Of a stretch of DNA of 64,000 nt, positions 24,318 through 36,882 are shown piece by piece. The notes under the pieces were generated by a model, which saw only the letters and a list, made by a program, of their open reading frames with translations, had not been told where the DNA came from and did not search any database. The position numbers and the translations under genes were made by a program. Numbering within the stretch: the stretch's first letter is position 1; every line of letters starts with the position of its first letter. The stretch comes from Certhia americana (taxonomy: Eukaryota > Chordata > Aves > Passeriformes > Certhiidae), in NCBI GenBank assembly GCA_018697195.1, contig CM031860.1, positions 63,070,509 through 63,134,508 of the forward strand, written 5' to 3'.

Positions 24318-24575
24318 GAGAATCCCAGAATTACAGAATGGTTTGGGTGGGAAGGGACATAAAGATCACCTCATTCCAACCCCTGCCATGGACAGCGACA
24401 CTTTCCACTAGCCCAGGCTGCTCCAAACCCCATCCAACCTAGCCTTGGACACTTCCAGGGATCCAGGGGCAGCCACAGCTTCTCTGGGCACCCTGTGCCA
24501 GGGCCTGCCCACCCTCACAGGGAAGAATTTATTCCATATATATTACCTAAATTTCCCCTCTTTCAGTTTGCAAGT
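24318..24575 (-). mobile_element. CR1 LINE 3' fragment
   Basis: Minus-strand copy with tail revcomp of AATTACAGAATGGTTTGGGT. Blocks include CCTGCCATGGACAGCGACAC, TAGCCTTGGACACTTCCAGG and GCACCCTGTGCCAGGGCCTG, and it fades out near TTTCCCCTCTTTCAG. Confidence 0.94.
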
Positions 24576-25905
24576 AGCATTTTATTACTTTCCTTAATAA
24601 AATCACTCCTGTTAAAAGTTAACAATGAAACAAACCTACCATGTTTTCATCTTTGAATTTGTGATTGGATTTTGTTGTTGAGAGGTTTTTATGGCAAGGA
24701 TTTCCAAAACCATTTAACCACCTAAATCTGTTGTACTCTGAAGTTGCAGCATCTGTTTTTTTCCAGTGTGATCTTGATGGGCTCAATGAAAGCAGTTCAG
24801 ATACTGAGCTCTACATATTTGTATATGGTCACATATCATATATGGCCACATCTTTAGACTTATTTAACCTCTTTTTTTCTCACCCTTTCTACCCTAAAGC
24901 CCCTGAAAAGGCCCCATGATTCAAATAATTACTTTCACTAAACCATTCATGCACATGACACTCGACCATGTGTCTGTATTAGACTAAATTAAGGCTTTTG
25001 GCATCAAACCCCTATCCAGAAGAATTCCCTGTATCTGCATCTTGTTACAGGCTGCATCCCATCCAAATGCCAGGCTCAGCTTACAATTTCACAATCCTTT
25101 TGAGCAAACACAATGGAATATGGTTATTTTGAAGAATTTTGCTATAAATCTGTAGAAAAAATTGCCCTTTGGAGGTTTACCGGTCATTGAAACTTACAGG
25201 GTTGCTCACCCACATGAACAAACCAAAAATTGTTTACCCAGAATTGTTCTGTCCAATCCATTATAATTTTTTGCACGTTGTTAGTTTTCACCATAAAAAA
25301 AACTCTTTTTTTTTTTTTTTTTAATCACGAAACTATTAAAGCAGTTGAAAGATATGGACCTAAAGATAAAGATGATTTAAACCAAAATAGAAATCCCAAT
25401 TTATACTTCTTCATGGTTATTTAAAACAGGTTAATTTAAAACACGAATAGATTAAAATGTCCTTCTGCAAATGGTTTAAATCCCTGGTGGGGTAAAGATA
25501 ACCCAGCTAGATTTTGTATTTTTTTGTGTTCAAGGTATCTTTGCTCAGTATTTTGCAGGAAACTGGACGGTTAATGGTGTCAGACCAATGCATTTGCTGG
25601 TCAGAAGCAGTCAGGTTGTCCAAGCATTATTTGAGAACTCAGAAATTCTCAACCTTAGGTCTTATTCTGTCCTAATAGGAATGATATTCAGAGGACATTT
25701 GTTGAAGTAATTATGTGTCCCACACTTGCAGATTTTTGTTCACATTTCATTTTAGTTGGGCCACAATCGGCTTTTACTGCAAAACTCAGGTTTGGGCTTC
25801 CAGGTTCAAACAGGATTTCAGAGCCAGGCTTGTTCCAAAGGTTCTTGGACTGGAAATGAGCTGTGAAGGACAACATTGAAATGGCAATGGAAGCCTGCCT
25901 CAAAT
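24576..25905. other. noncoding stretch
   Basis: A T run at 25306-25322 and a 26-nt sequence at 25563-25588 shared with the LTR at 23472 (see findings). No gene. Confidence 0.5.
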
Positions 25906-25980
25906 AGAATCATGGAATACCCCAAGTTCCATACGGATAGTCAAATCCAACTCCTGCACTGGGCAGCCCCAAGAGTCCAG
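25906..25980 (-). mobile_element. short CR1 3' fragment
   Basis: Minus strand: tail revcomp of ATAGAATCATGGAATAC, then GTCAAATCCAACTCCTGCAC and GGCAGCCCCAAGAGTC, matching one CR1 subfamily. Only about 75 nt remain. Confidence 0.75.
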
Positions 25981-27284
25981 GAGGATGGAGAGATGTTTCC
26001 TCTCAAAAAGGAGAGGAGACAAGGATATTCATTATTCAGGAGAACAAGGGTTTCATCTCAGGATATGAAGATTCACATTATGGGCAAATCTAATCTGATT
26101 ATCAGTTTGAAGTCTTGCATTTTATTATCCAGAACAATGAAATAGTTTAACTGGAGTTTAGGATGGTCACAGAATGAAAGAAGAACTGAAACAGGTTAGC
26201 TGAGACAGCAGGAACATCTTCAGCCTCAGAGGTTTCTCAGAGCAGACAAGATGGGTTTACACAGGGTTGTACTTGTCCTGAAGGAGGAGGATGGACAAAT
26301 CGACCTCCCAAGGTCTCTTCAAGCCCTCTCAACTCCAGTTTACTAATTCCTGCATATAGAATAGGAATGGATTGATTAAAATGTGCTAATGACAAGGTCT
26401 GATTTGGGAGCTGAGAACCACAGGTCTGCCAGGATTGTTGCAAGGCTGCTTTATTTTCCTGCCCAACATTCTGGGGTGAAAGAATTTATTTGGGTTGTTA
26501 AACAAGAAGCTCTTTGCATGTTCCATAGCTTGATGGCAAATTTAATTTCCTGAAGTTTTTAGAAACATGCACTGGGATTGAGGGCCAACCAGGAGCACAT
26601 CTCCTTTCTCTACCCTAAAGGACATGGGACAACATGATAAAAAGGCAGATGAACCCAAAAAATCCTGGTCATGGTGAGAATAAACAGTTTAGTCACCTTC
26701 CAGCATTTGATTCTATCCATACTTGAAGAATAATTTCATTAATTCTGATATAATGTAATTCTCCTTTCAGGGTCACATTTACAAACCCCAAAGAGCTGGT
26801 TTCAGTTGCAGCACACATTTTTTCTGCCTGTGTCAATCTCTTTTCCAATTATCACCCTTTGCAAACAAAATCAGTGCATGCAGCTGGCTGTGGGACTTTT
26901 GGGAACAACAAACAGAATGAGGTCTTGATGGAAAGGTCAGTCCTGATCCATACCTGACATCTCTTACTCTGTTCTGAAGCTGCTGTGAAAAGATTCAAAC
27001 TAAGACAGACCTGAGTGTGAAGTCTGCCCCTCTCTTTTGGGTGATATGGGATGACAGGTAAAGAAAGGGGTAGAAATTAAAGTCTTAGCTACTTTTAAAC
27101 TTATTTGCAAATAGAAAGGCTGAATTTTTTATTGTGTTTTTTTTTTTTTTTTTTAAAAGAAGGAATCCCAGCAGATTGACAGAAATAAATCTTTTTAATT
27201 TTACATAGATCTAGGCCTTTTTTCCTTTTGCTGGTATCCAGACGTACTTCCTGGGAACCTGAGAGCTTTTAGTAGGATATTCCC
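25981..27284. other. noncoding stretch
   Basis: A possible CR1 tail at 26287-26335 is too weak to call. T run at 27137-27154. No gene. Confidence 0.5.
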
Positions 27285-27428
27285 TCATCCTTGGAAGGGC
27301 TCAAGATCAGCTGGATAGAGCTTGGAGTAACCTGGTCAAAAGGGAGTTGTCCCTGCCCGTGGCAGAGGGTTTAGAATGAGATGATCCTTCAGGTCCCTTC
27401 CAACCCAGACCATTCTGTGATTCTATAT
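27285..27428 (+). mobile_element. CR1 LINE 3' fragment
   Basis: Diverged blocks: CATCCTTGGAAGGGCTCAAG, GGATAGAGCTTGGAGTAACC, TGTCCCTGCCCGTGGCAG, then CAACCCAGACCATTCTGTGA and TTCTAT. An A-rich run (27438-27471) follows directly after the tail. Confidence 0.88.
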
Positions 27429-28111
27429 TTGGGAGATAAAAAAAAAAAAAAAAAAAAAGCAAAAAAAAAAAGCAGTGATTAGATAGATTAAAGATGTCTG
27501 ATGAACGAAAAGATCACTTTCCCTGAGAAAGCATCTCTGACAATTTTACTTCAAGTGCAACAAATGTCTTAAGCCAGTGAAGAACTGTTGCTGTTCTCAG
27601 GACTTCCTTGTGTCTTCTATATGATAACTCATATTTTCCTGCTTGAAAGACAGCACAAGGACAATAAAATACATATGATCTTTGCTCACCAGAATAAGTC
27701 AGTAAAAGTTTTGGGGGTGATCGATGATGTTTTTCAGGAATGGGATATGTATACAGGAAATATTAAATGATGCATGAAGATAAGCAATATAATTTTTAAT
27801 CACAGACACAGTCACTGTTTAATGGAGCAAACCATTGAAAACAAACAAAATGATAGGGTGGAAGGTTTGTTGTTGAGGATCCAAGCCCAGTGATATGAAT
27901 TTTGATTATTTTGGATTTATTTTTTCTTTCAACATAGAAGGATTGAGCACTGATAAAGTGTTTCATGGAGACATCTGAAAATAGCCAGATGGAGGGCTTT
28001 AATGAAAAATCTCCCTTCCCTTTAGCCATCTCTTTTTATTGAAATCTGAGGAACTGTGGACCTCAACAACTCTACACCAGGTGTGTCATGGTCTTACACA
28101 AAATAGGCAAA
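27429..28111. other. noncoding stretch after A-rich run
   Basis: A runs at 27438-27458 and 27461-27471, then unrecognised sequence. No gene. Confidence 0.55.
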
Positions 28112-28633
28112 ATCCCAGAATTCCAGAAAGGTTTGGGTTGAAAGGGGCCTCAAAGATCATCCAGTTCCACCCCACTGCCATGGTAGGGACACTTTCCACT
28201 AGCCCAGGTTGCTCCAAGTCCTGTCCAGCCTGGCCTTGGGCACTTCCAGGGATCCAGGGACAGCCACAGCTTCTCTGGGCACCCTGTGCCAGGGCTCCCC
28301 ACCCTCACAGGGAACAATTCCATCCCAATATCCCATCCATCCCTGCCCTCTGGCAGTGAGAAGCCATTCCCTGTGTCCCGTCCCTCCATTCCTTGTCCCC
28401 AGCCCCTCTCCAGCTCTCCTGGAGCCCCTTCAGGCACTGGAAGGGGCTCTGAGCTCTCCCTGGATCCTTCCCTTCTTCAAGTGAACAGCCTGAAGGTGTT
28501 CTCCCAGCTCTCCCAGCCTGGCTGCAGAGCAGAGGGGCTCCAGCCCTTCCAGCAGCTCCGTGGCCTCCTCTGGATTTGCTCCAGCAGCTCCCCTTCTCCT
28601 GTTGTTGGGGATCTGCAGCTCTGCAGGTATCAC
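28112..28633 (-). mobile_element. longest CR1 LINE 3' fragment in the window
   Basis: About 520 bp on the minus strand. It begins at the tail (revcomp of CCAGAATTCCAGAAAGGTTT) and includes all standard 3' blocks. It continues through CCCTGCCCTCTGGCAGTGAG, CCAGCTCTCCTGGAGCCCC, CTCTCCCTGGATCCTTCCC, CAGCTCCGTGGCCTCCTCTG and GGGATCTGCAGCTCTGCAGG. This reaches the region just downstream of the CR1 ORF2 end but contains no reverse-transcriptase sequence. Its high GC stands out from its flanks. Several open frames of 90-149 codons on both strands here are repeat shadows. Confidence 0.95.
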
Positions 28634-29765
28634 AGCCCATCATTCCCACTGGCTGAACCACTGCAGCTCTTTCCACACCAGGCTTGGACACTCACCACGT
28701 ACTGGAGTGTGGCTCCACACACTTTGGGGACATGATTAACTGTCCTTTCTCCCAGAGGTCTCCTCTGAAGCTCTGGGGAATGAGGAAAGCACTGCCAGTT
28801 CTCACTCTCTGTTTTTTGTACCGGGGTGCTGACTGCACTCCCCAGTGACCCTAGAAGGGGCAAAGGCCAAAAGTCACCAGTTTCCCTGCTGAGCTCAGAT
28901 CTTGAGGCATCTAAAGAGAAAGATCCAGAGAGCTTATCATATCTCTTACTGAAGATTTATTAATTGCAGAAATGTAAACCCCGTTCAAGAATTCTGACTT
29001 GGCTCTCCCCACTGCAGAGACTCATGAGCTGTGCTGGTGGAAGGAGGAGGCACTGGATAACCTAGGAAAGGCTGCAGCTGTGAGCACCAGGGGGAAGAGA
29101 TCAGCCCAACTTTCTACAAATATAATATGGAAAATCTCTTGTGTTTACTGAAAGGTTTTAGCTGGGATTATCACTGAGCTCAGTCCATTCCTGCATGAGC
29201 TGAAGGACAGGATCTCATGAGCACTGGCCATAAAAGATGCACATTCTTAATCCCTGGACTCAGAGATGGATGTGAACTGCTCACTAAACAACTATTCACT
29301 CCTCTAAGGGTTCTTAAACGCTAAAATGTCCACATTTGAATCCACTTCCTGCAAGAACAGCTTCAGTTACTGGTAGCTGAGGGAAGAAATGTAAACAGCT
29401 TAAGGTCCCTCAAATATCTATTGCTTTTCTTTCCCTGCATTGCAAAAACAAGTGTTAAAGCACAGGATAAGGCCACTGAAAAGAGTTTCCAATAACACCA
29501 GGGAGGGCAGAGCCAGGCAGGGACAAGGTCACTTTGGGATGTTAATGATCTGCTTGCTTGACCCAGAGCGAGTTTGTGTATTTCATTTATTTCATTTATT
29601 TCACCCCTTGCTCTCACAGTCCTTTTTCCACAGTGCCAACCAGTCTCTATGGAAATATTGAGCTCCCTTCTGATATTAATTGCTGTGCAGTGGGCAAGAT
29701 TCAACACAAGAAATACCTGTTTCCATGCACGTGCACGGCGGGTGGGATAGGGAGCATCCTTTATT
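28634..29765. other. noncoding stretch
   Basis: CR1 similarity may extend slightly past 28633 but becomes unconvincing. A 10-bp period TTTCATTTAT repeat lies at about 29578-29603. No gene. Confidence 0.5.
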
Positions 29766-29876
29766 TTCACAGAATCATGGAATGCTTTGGGTTGGAAGGG
29801 ACCTTCCAAGACCATCCTGTTCCAACCCCTGCCATGGAGCACCTTTCACTGGACCTGATTTTCCAAGCCCCATCAT
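29766..29876 (-). mobile_element. short CR1 3' fragment
   Basis: Minus strand: tail revcomp of CACAGAATCATGGAATGC, then GGGTTGGAAGGGACCTTCC and CCAACCCCTGCCATGGAGCA; ends near CAAGCCCCATC. Confidence 0.9.
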
Positions 29877-32244
29877 GTTTTAGTGAGACAGTTCATATTT
29901 CTTTGGCAAATGATGTCTGACAGATTAAGAGGCAGGAACTTGCCTTCTTCTGGGTCTATCCATGTCCAAATGAACCATAACCACCATCCCCTCTGTTGCC
30001 TTCCATCAATTTTTTGTCTAAAAAACCAGAGTCAGTACCACAAACAGCTTTAAAGATGTGCACATCTTTAAATAACCAGGAGTTATGAGAAGAACACTTA
30101 ATGAGGACCTTATTGAACAACTGGCTTCTCTCTGGAGAGGGAGAAGAGTGAATTTGGGGACACACAGCAGCCTGGAAAGTGGCAGTGCACAGGAGAACAG
30201 GAGTAGGCATTTTCCCTGTTGGGATGGAAAAGGGAGGTGTATTCCTCTAATCCTCTGAGGAAAACCCACAAGTCTCAAATCCTATAGCACTGCCCAAACT
30301 TGGAGTGTGATGGCCATTAAATACTTTTCCCAATTCACATGAAAACTGGAGTAAAATATTGCCATGTCCATGCTGCTGGCTTGGATTATTTAACAGCTTT
30401 GCTGCCTCTGGCTCAGGGCATAATCCCACTGTGCTGGGCTGTAAAAATACAAAATGAAAGGATTATCTTCTTTCCCAGTCTAACCACATGACAATAAACA
30501 GCAGGCAAGTCGAGAAGGAGAAAACACTACGAGGGTATTGCTCAGCATGTAAGGAAGACAAATGGCTCATTTCACATAACAGTAAAAGGGAAAAAGCACA
30601 AAAGAGAAGTGACGTGCTCGACTGAACTTCCCCAACTCCAGCAAAGTGTGGGAGGGGAAAATTCTGCAGATGTGATAATCTGCAACCTTCACACTTCCTA
30701 ACAGCCAAAACATGAAACCAGGAGAGCTGTAGCTCTCTAGCAGAGATCACAAAATAATTCAGAAAGATCATCTGAAAGCATCACAAGTTTCAGATATGAC
30801 CTAAGCTGACACTGAAGTCCAGATAAAAGCCCACAGCTTTTGTCACCTGCAACTGTTTACAGCATTTCCAGGCAATGAGAAACAGCTGTAAAAGAGTTAA
30901 CAGGGCACAAGGCTCATCAGAGACTCACCTCCAGGTCTTTTGCCTTCCTTTATCCATGCTTTTGACAGCTGAGCCACCTCATTTAAAGGTGCTTGAGGGA
31001 TGGTTTAAAACTTCTGTTGTTAGTTCCTCATGTGCTGTTCCTGGGGGCTGCTGAGCCCTGGTGCCTCAGGTAACAAATAGAAGTTTCCAAGGGGTTGAGG
31101 GGGAAAAAATTGGCTGAAGGGTTCCAAGGAGAAGATTAGTTGTGAATTGAATGGGTTTAGTGTGAACTAATGACTGGTCATAGGCAGAGAAAGCAAGAGG
31201 TTCTTATAGTATTTTGCTTGCTTTCAATTCCATATCAAACGAGGCACGTGATAGTCTAAACAGGTGGTTATTTTTCTTCTGCATGTGCTATCTGAACCCT
31301 ATATTAAGTACTAACCAAAAGCACTCTGAGGTGTGGAGTATTGGGAAAATGGAAATAAGGAACTTCAGTTTTGAAAATGATGCTATAAATCAGTTAGCTG
31401 AAATAATAACCCAGAAAGGATTAAACCTAACAAATTCTAAGGGAAGTAAACAAGCCCCCTGCTTGCTGTTGAGAATTGTTTGCTTGGTGTAATGTGTCTT
31501 TTAGGTCACCAGGTCTGCATAGGTAATTGCAGGGAACTGCTCTCATTAGCAGTGTGCCTCTCCTGCACAGGACCTGAAACAGCAAAAGGCTAGTGAAATA
31601 TGATGGGGTTTAAATGGGGAAGACTGTACAGTAAGGGTATCCTTAAGTAAAAATCAAGGCTATGTGGTTAATCTGGCTATAGCACACCCTCTTCCCATAG
31701 CAGAGGAAAGAATCACATCTGGGTGAATCTGTTCTCCCAAATTGTGCGGTTAGGTGTACACGTTAGAGCTGGGCTAAAGAGAAGGTATCTAAAGGAGTCT
31801 GAAAAATGCAAAGTTATTTTTTTTTTAATTTTAATTGATGTAAGAGGAAGATACAAACTTTATTTGGAAGTGGCTCTTTTCACATCACAGGCTTGTTGGT
31901 GGGACACTCTGTCACCTGCATGAAACTTTATGGTCTCTGAGTAGAAGAGTCTCTAAAGCATGAGTAAGAAGATACAGGGTTTATGATATTTTGGATTTTT
32001 TTTTTTTTTAAGGCAGAATAGAATGTTGTATGAAAGGATCAAGGGTGCCAGGAGAGAACTCCATGAGGCTGTGTTTATGGAGAAGCCTCTTCCTATACTG
32101 CTGAGAACTCCTGGGCGCTTGATGGAGCACAATATAAGAAACATTTCTGGGTTTAACCCTAGGAAGTGACCTGAGCCAAACAAGACCTAAGGACTTTATC
32201 ACTTTTTGAAACCTGAACTGCCAGACGGGTGTTGGTCACTTGCC
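29877..32244. other. noncoding stretch
   Basis: No gene or repeat recognised. T runs at about 31820 and 31996-32009. Confidence 0.55.
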
Positions 32245-32470
32245 CCGAGGAAAGAGCCTCAAGCTGTGCCAGGGGAGGTTTAGGTTGGATATTAAGGAAA
32301 AATTCCTCAGGGAAAGGGTTGACTGGCCCTTCAGCAGTGGAATTACTACCCCTGGAGGGATTTAAAAGCTGTGAGGTGTCGTGATTGGGGATGTGATTTA
32401 GTGGCCCTGCTAAGCTGAGGGTTGGACTTGATATTTCTGAAGGTCTTTTCCATGCTATGAGTCTGTGACT
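32245..32470 (+). mobile_element. CR1 LINE 3' fragment
   Basis: Blocks: AAAGAGCCTCAAGCTGTGCC, GGTTTAGGTTGGATATTAAG, CCCCTGGAGGGATTTAAAAG, GGGTTGGACTTGATATTTCT, GAAGGTCTTTTCCATGCTAT. This is the subfamily with the GAGGGATTTAAAAG signature, also seen at 36.4-36.9 and 62.7-63.0 kb. Confidence 0.92.
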
Positions 32471-35400
32471 GTGCTCCACAAGCTTCTGACATTCAAAGCC
32501 TCAAAATTCAACAATACTAACCAAAAGGAATTCATTTTAAGGTATATTCCTCAAACAAGCACTTCCACTGCTGCTTGTGTCCTCGAAAAAAGAACTCTTC
32601 CCAAGCCTCCAATCGCATCTTTGATGTATCAGGGCAAGTCTTGTAAGCAGATGAAAATTTACTGTGCTGAATTGTTTGGGAAGGTGTCACTCCCAGACCA
32701 CTCTGGTTGTCCCTGAGTGCTTTGCAAAAATCAGATAATTCTGAAAGGCCTCAAGGTAACTTCCCTGGGTTGGAAAGCTGAATTTTGGAATGTGGTTTCC
32801 TGAGCGGATGGATTTGTGCAGCAGGTGTCAGCACAGCACAATATTTCATTTCTGCTGGGATCAGGTCTCTGTAGTTTGGTTCTGGTTACTCAGCTGTTAA
32901 ATCGCTTCCTGACACTTGTGTAATGCAGTCTGTGCCTGCCCCTTTTTGCTGTAATTTCTTTCATTAGTGTTCAGTTGTGTTTTTCTCTGCTTGCTGAGAT
33001 GGTTCCTTGCCTTATTAGGCTGTGCAACCACTTGATAATTTTTTTCCATCATTTAATGTTGCAGTAAAAAGACTGAAAAGAAATTAATGCTGTGTCGAAT
33101 AATGCATGATAAATGTCTCAAAGACATTTAGGAATGTGACTCAGCTCTTAGATAATGTTTTAGTTCTCAGTTTTCTAATCCTTGCAGCTTTAGGTCCAGA
33201 TTTAAAGGCATTTAGGCAACTGATCTCCAGTAAATTAAAAAGAAAAAAGTGGAAGTTTATCTAGGACCTATCTTTGATTCAGCTTTTCATCTGTGAGCTC
33301 TCAGATTGTGATGAATGCTAAAGCCAGACTTGCCTTTACCCCTTTGAGATGATAACCAGGCAGGAGGAGAAGGAAGAGGAGAGAGCCCATATGGAAAACA
33401 GTAAACATAGTCTCAAATTTCTTCTCTTATCAGCTCTGGAAGAAGTTTTTTAAGTCCCAGAAAAGAATTATGAGTCTCAGACCTTCCTGCAAACGCATCT
33501 CTTAAAATCTTTGCCTGAAACAATTCCATTTTGGATAAGTAAATACTCATTGGAACAAGTGTTTGACCTTGTGTCCTTGCCAAGATATTGAGAAAATATA
33601 ATGACCAAACAGTAACTAATTTTCTGGCTCCTTGGTTCTTAGGTCCATTGGAAATCGAATTATTTGCACAAGACAAAGCAACTTCAGTGCGATTAATTTA
33701 TCCAAACCTAAAGTTTGAAGCAGCATATTTGCAGGGAACCTACAGTTTGTTTTCTGCTTCCAATCAAACACCAGTGGAAAACAAAACCAGGTTTTTCAAA
33801 CCCCAAAGTCCCGTGAAAATGAGGCAAAGTCAGATAAGAACTCTGTGTTAAGGGCTAATCCCAGATTTCCTCTTGATGCACAGTGATGCTTCAGCAGTAC
33901 CTTTAGAAAACCCTGAAAGAGAAATCTTTCCGGGGAACCTGGGATGTCACTGGAGTTTTGTGAGCAGTTGGATGATTGTGTTTGTGCCCACTGGCAGCCA
34001 GAAAATTAGGTACTGTAGGTACTCATCATAAATTATGATGAGCTCATTGGCAGGGGGAAAGTGGGTCTTTTGGAAGTCTTGGCTGCACCTGAGCATCAGA
34101 CTCCAGCATCTAGAAGACCTGCTGGTTCTCTCTCCCTTTGCTGTCTCCACTCACTTGATGCAGTTTCTGTGGTGTTTGCATCAATGCCTTGGACTTGACA
34201 TTGGGATGCTCCTGACTCTGGGCTGGTGACCCAAAGAATGATTTTCTGCATGTTATCTGAGCAGATTCTCTTAATATTCAGCCTTGCTATTCCCATAACA
34301 AGGAGAATTTGATATTGCCTCAGGATTTTCTTTTGTTGGAAGGTTGTTGTTTGCAGGGGTCACTCTGTTCAGGAGAAATTCCCCTTCCTTTCCTTGGATC
34401 CTGGTGGCCACATCCAGCACTCTTCCCATAAACCCCCAAATTGTCACACTGACAGGTTGGAAAATGAGGAAAGCAGAAATAACTTGATCCTTTTGAAGTA
34501 TCTTCCAAGTTTAATCAGGAAGGAGCTAGAGCTCTTCTCCTTGGTATAGTCATGACTAAATGAATTTATTAAATTAACTTTTGCCATCAGCTAGAACAAC
34601 AGTTTGGAACTGACCAGATCCAAAATCCATTAAGCCACAATGGGTGTTTTTATAGCTGTTAGTGAACTTTGGGTAAGAATTTGGGAATGCAAAATCTAAG
34701 AACTTGCAAGGAGTGTAATTGAATAGGGTGAAAGAAGTTAATGTTTAAAATTGCTGTAAAACATTTATTTTGACATTTTGCAATGTTGTTTCTTGCAAAT
34801 TTGCCTCTCAATGAGGACATAAAACATTTGCCAGTCTTTAAACTTGCAGCAAGTCTTTAAACTTGAAGCAATTTTTCACTGGTAGAAATGGTCTGGTGAA
34901 TTTTGGCAGAAGTTTGGAGCAGAGTTATGGGGAAATTAATGTTTATTTTTTAGCTTTCATTCCTCTGAGAACACTACTTTTTTTGTAATGACAAGGGAAT
35001 GAGATGCTGCATATCCTTTGGAGATGTTTATTTTCAACACTTTTCTTTTATGAGCTGTGTAAGGGGCTGGGAAATTATATAAAGTGCTTTCTTACAAAAT
35101 ACCACCAGATACTCCCACAAATAATCCTAAATGTTTTCAGAGCAAATGAATGCAGGATAATATCCTATTAGGTGCCCTCACTGCATAAGTCATTAGATTT
35201 CTTGCTGTCACTTCCAGCCCTTCCCAACACCTACCTTTTCATCTGCCCTGGATACAAATATGTTTAGACTGAAGGATTTAAGTGGCAAGAGGTCTCTTTT
35301 TGTGTTTCTCCTCCAGTCACTACAGAGGGGCTTTAATCCCTTTTTGCAGCTTCCAGGATTCCCCCAAACAATTGTGTAAATAAAAGATGATAATACAATA

Positions 35401-36377
35401 AACAAAAGAATGAGAATGCACTGAAAGCATATGCAAATCAAGAGAACTGGTAAAGTGGTTCTCTTACCAACCACTTCTGGACACAGAGAATACCAAATAC
35501 TCAGAGCATAGAAATTACAGGAATATCCTGGCTTGCCATGACCTTTTTTCTAGGAATGCAGGCAGCTGTGGGTGTGATCTTGTCCACAAACACATCAAAC
35601 AGGCTTTTTCTACTAGCACATAAGTTTCCCAACTTTAAAATTAAATATTTATTTAGGCTGTTTTGCTGTACTTCTGGCAGGCTGTAAGGGTGTTTTATTT
35701 CAAGGATTTCAAAATGCTGTTAGCTCTTGTCAGGTTCTTTTACAGAGTGGTTGCACAGTTCCATCATGCTGGTTTGTAGATTATTAATTACATCCATTGG
35801 CATTCACACAGGTGCAAAAATTGCAGTCTGGCTCTCCTGAAAGGGAGAGTGAGTAGGGGCATGGGGAGCAGGGAAAGGAGCTGGCATCAGGCTTAGTACA
35901 TCCTTGGTCTCCCTCTTCTGGCTCAGCTGGAAGGAGCTGTTCCATCCAGGATGTGCTGCAGCTCAGCATCTCCCTCCTGCCAGGGGCTGAAGGGACCTTG
36001 GTGAAGAGAACAGGTCCAGAGGCTTTTTTCCAGCACAGAGAAGAGAGCAGTGGGAATTTCCAGTCAAGCTCCCCGTCCTCTCATTTTTTAGAGCATCAAC
36101 TACAAACTTTGAGAAAATCATCAATCTCTTTACTACACACATGGAGTGGGGGGAAGGGATGAAGGAGATTTGGAAATATAAGTGGGGAAATATATTCAGG
36201 TTGTGACTCGGGATGTTCTGTTACTGCTGAGCTCTGGCTCCCAAGTTTTATCTGCTGGATGGTATTAAGGATTTAGAAATTATAGAACTCAGTCACTAAG
36301 TTTAATTATCATTAAAATATCCACAGATATGGGGTTTTGTGCATTTTTATACTGGTGCAAGTTTCATCTCAGCAGGA
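32471..36377. other. long noncoding stretch
   Basis: No repeat family recognised. It holds a candidate regulatory segment near 33060-33150 and a 19-bp tandem duplication at 34833-34870 (see findings). No gene supported. Confidence 0.5.
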
Positions 36378-36882
36378 TCAGGGCAGTGACTGTGCACTGT
36401 GCTGGGCATTGCAGAATCTTGGGGTCACTTTGGGACCCCTCAGGACAAGACATTGAGGGCTGGAGCAGATCCAAGGAAGGGTCTGGAGTCTCAGGAGCAG
36501 CTGAGGGAGCTGGGAAAAGGGCTCAGGCTGGAGCAAAGGAGGCTCAGGGTTCACCTTCTGGCTCTGCACAACAATTTGAAAGAAGGTTGTAGCCAGGTGG
36601 GGATTGGTCTCTCTTCTCAAGTAACAGGACAAGAGGAAAGAGCCTCAAGCTCTGCCAAGGGAACTTTAGGTTGTGTATTAGAAAAAATCTCTTCACAGAA
36701 AGGGTTGTCCAGCCCTGGCACAGCCGTCCAGGGCAGTGGTGGAGTCCCCATCCCTGGAGGGATTTAAAAGCCATAAGGATGTGGCACTTGGGGACATAGG
36801 TCATTGATGGCCTTGGCAATGCTGGCTTAAGGGTTGGACTCTGATTTTAGAGGTCTTTTCCAACTTCAATGATTCCATGAGT
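36378..36882 (+). mobile_element. CR1 LINE 3' fragment, about 500 bp
   Basis: Starts near CTGGGCATTGCAGAATCTTG, then GACCCCTCAGGACAAGACAT, GAGCAGCTGAGGGAGCTGGG and AAAGAGCCTCAAGCTCTGCC. The 3' part has GGGTTGTCCAGCCCTGGCAC, CCATCCCTGGAGGGATTTAA and GGTTGGACTCTGATTTTAG, and the tail is CAACTTCAATGATTCCATGA. No ORF2 sequence. Confidence 0.93.

Noticed and set aside
26287..26335. Possible CR1 tail (GGATGGACAAATCGACCTCC...)
   Set aside because: Similarity to a CR1 3' end is short and weak, and the terminal ATTCTATG repeat is absent.
28286..28735. 149-codon open frame and several neighbours
   Set aside because: They are translations of the GC-rich CR1 3' UTR on both strands.
29363..29842. 159-codon minus-strand open frame
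   Set aside because: Its N-terminal part lies in a CR1 fragment; the rest has no recognisable domain.
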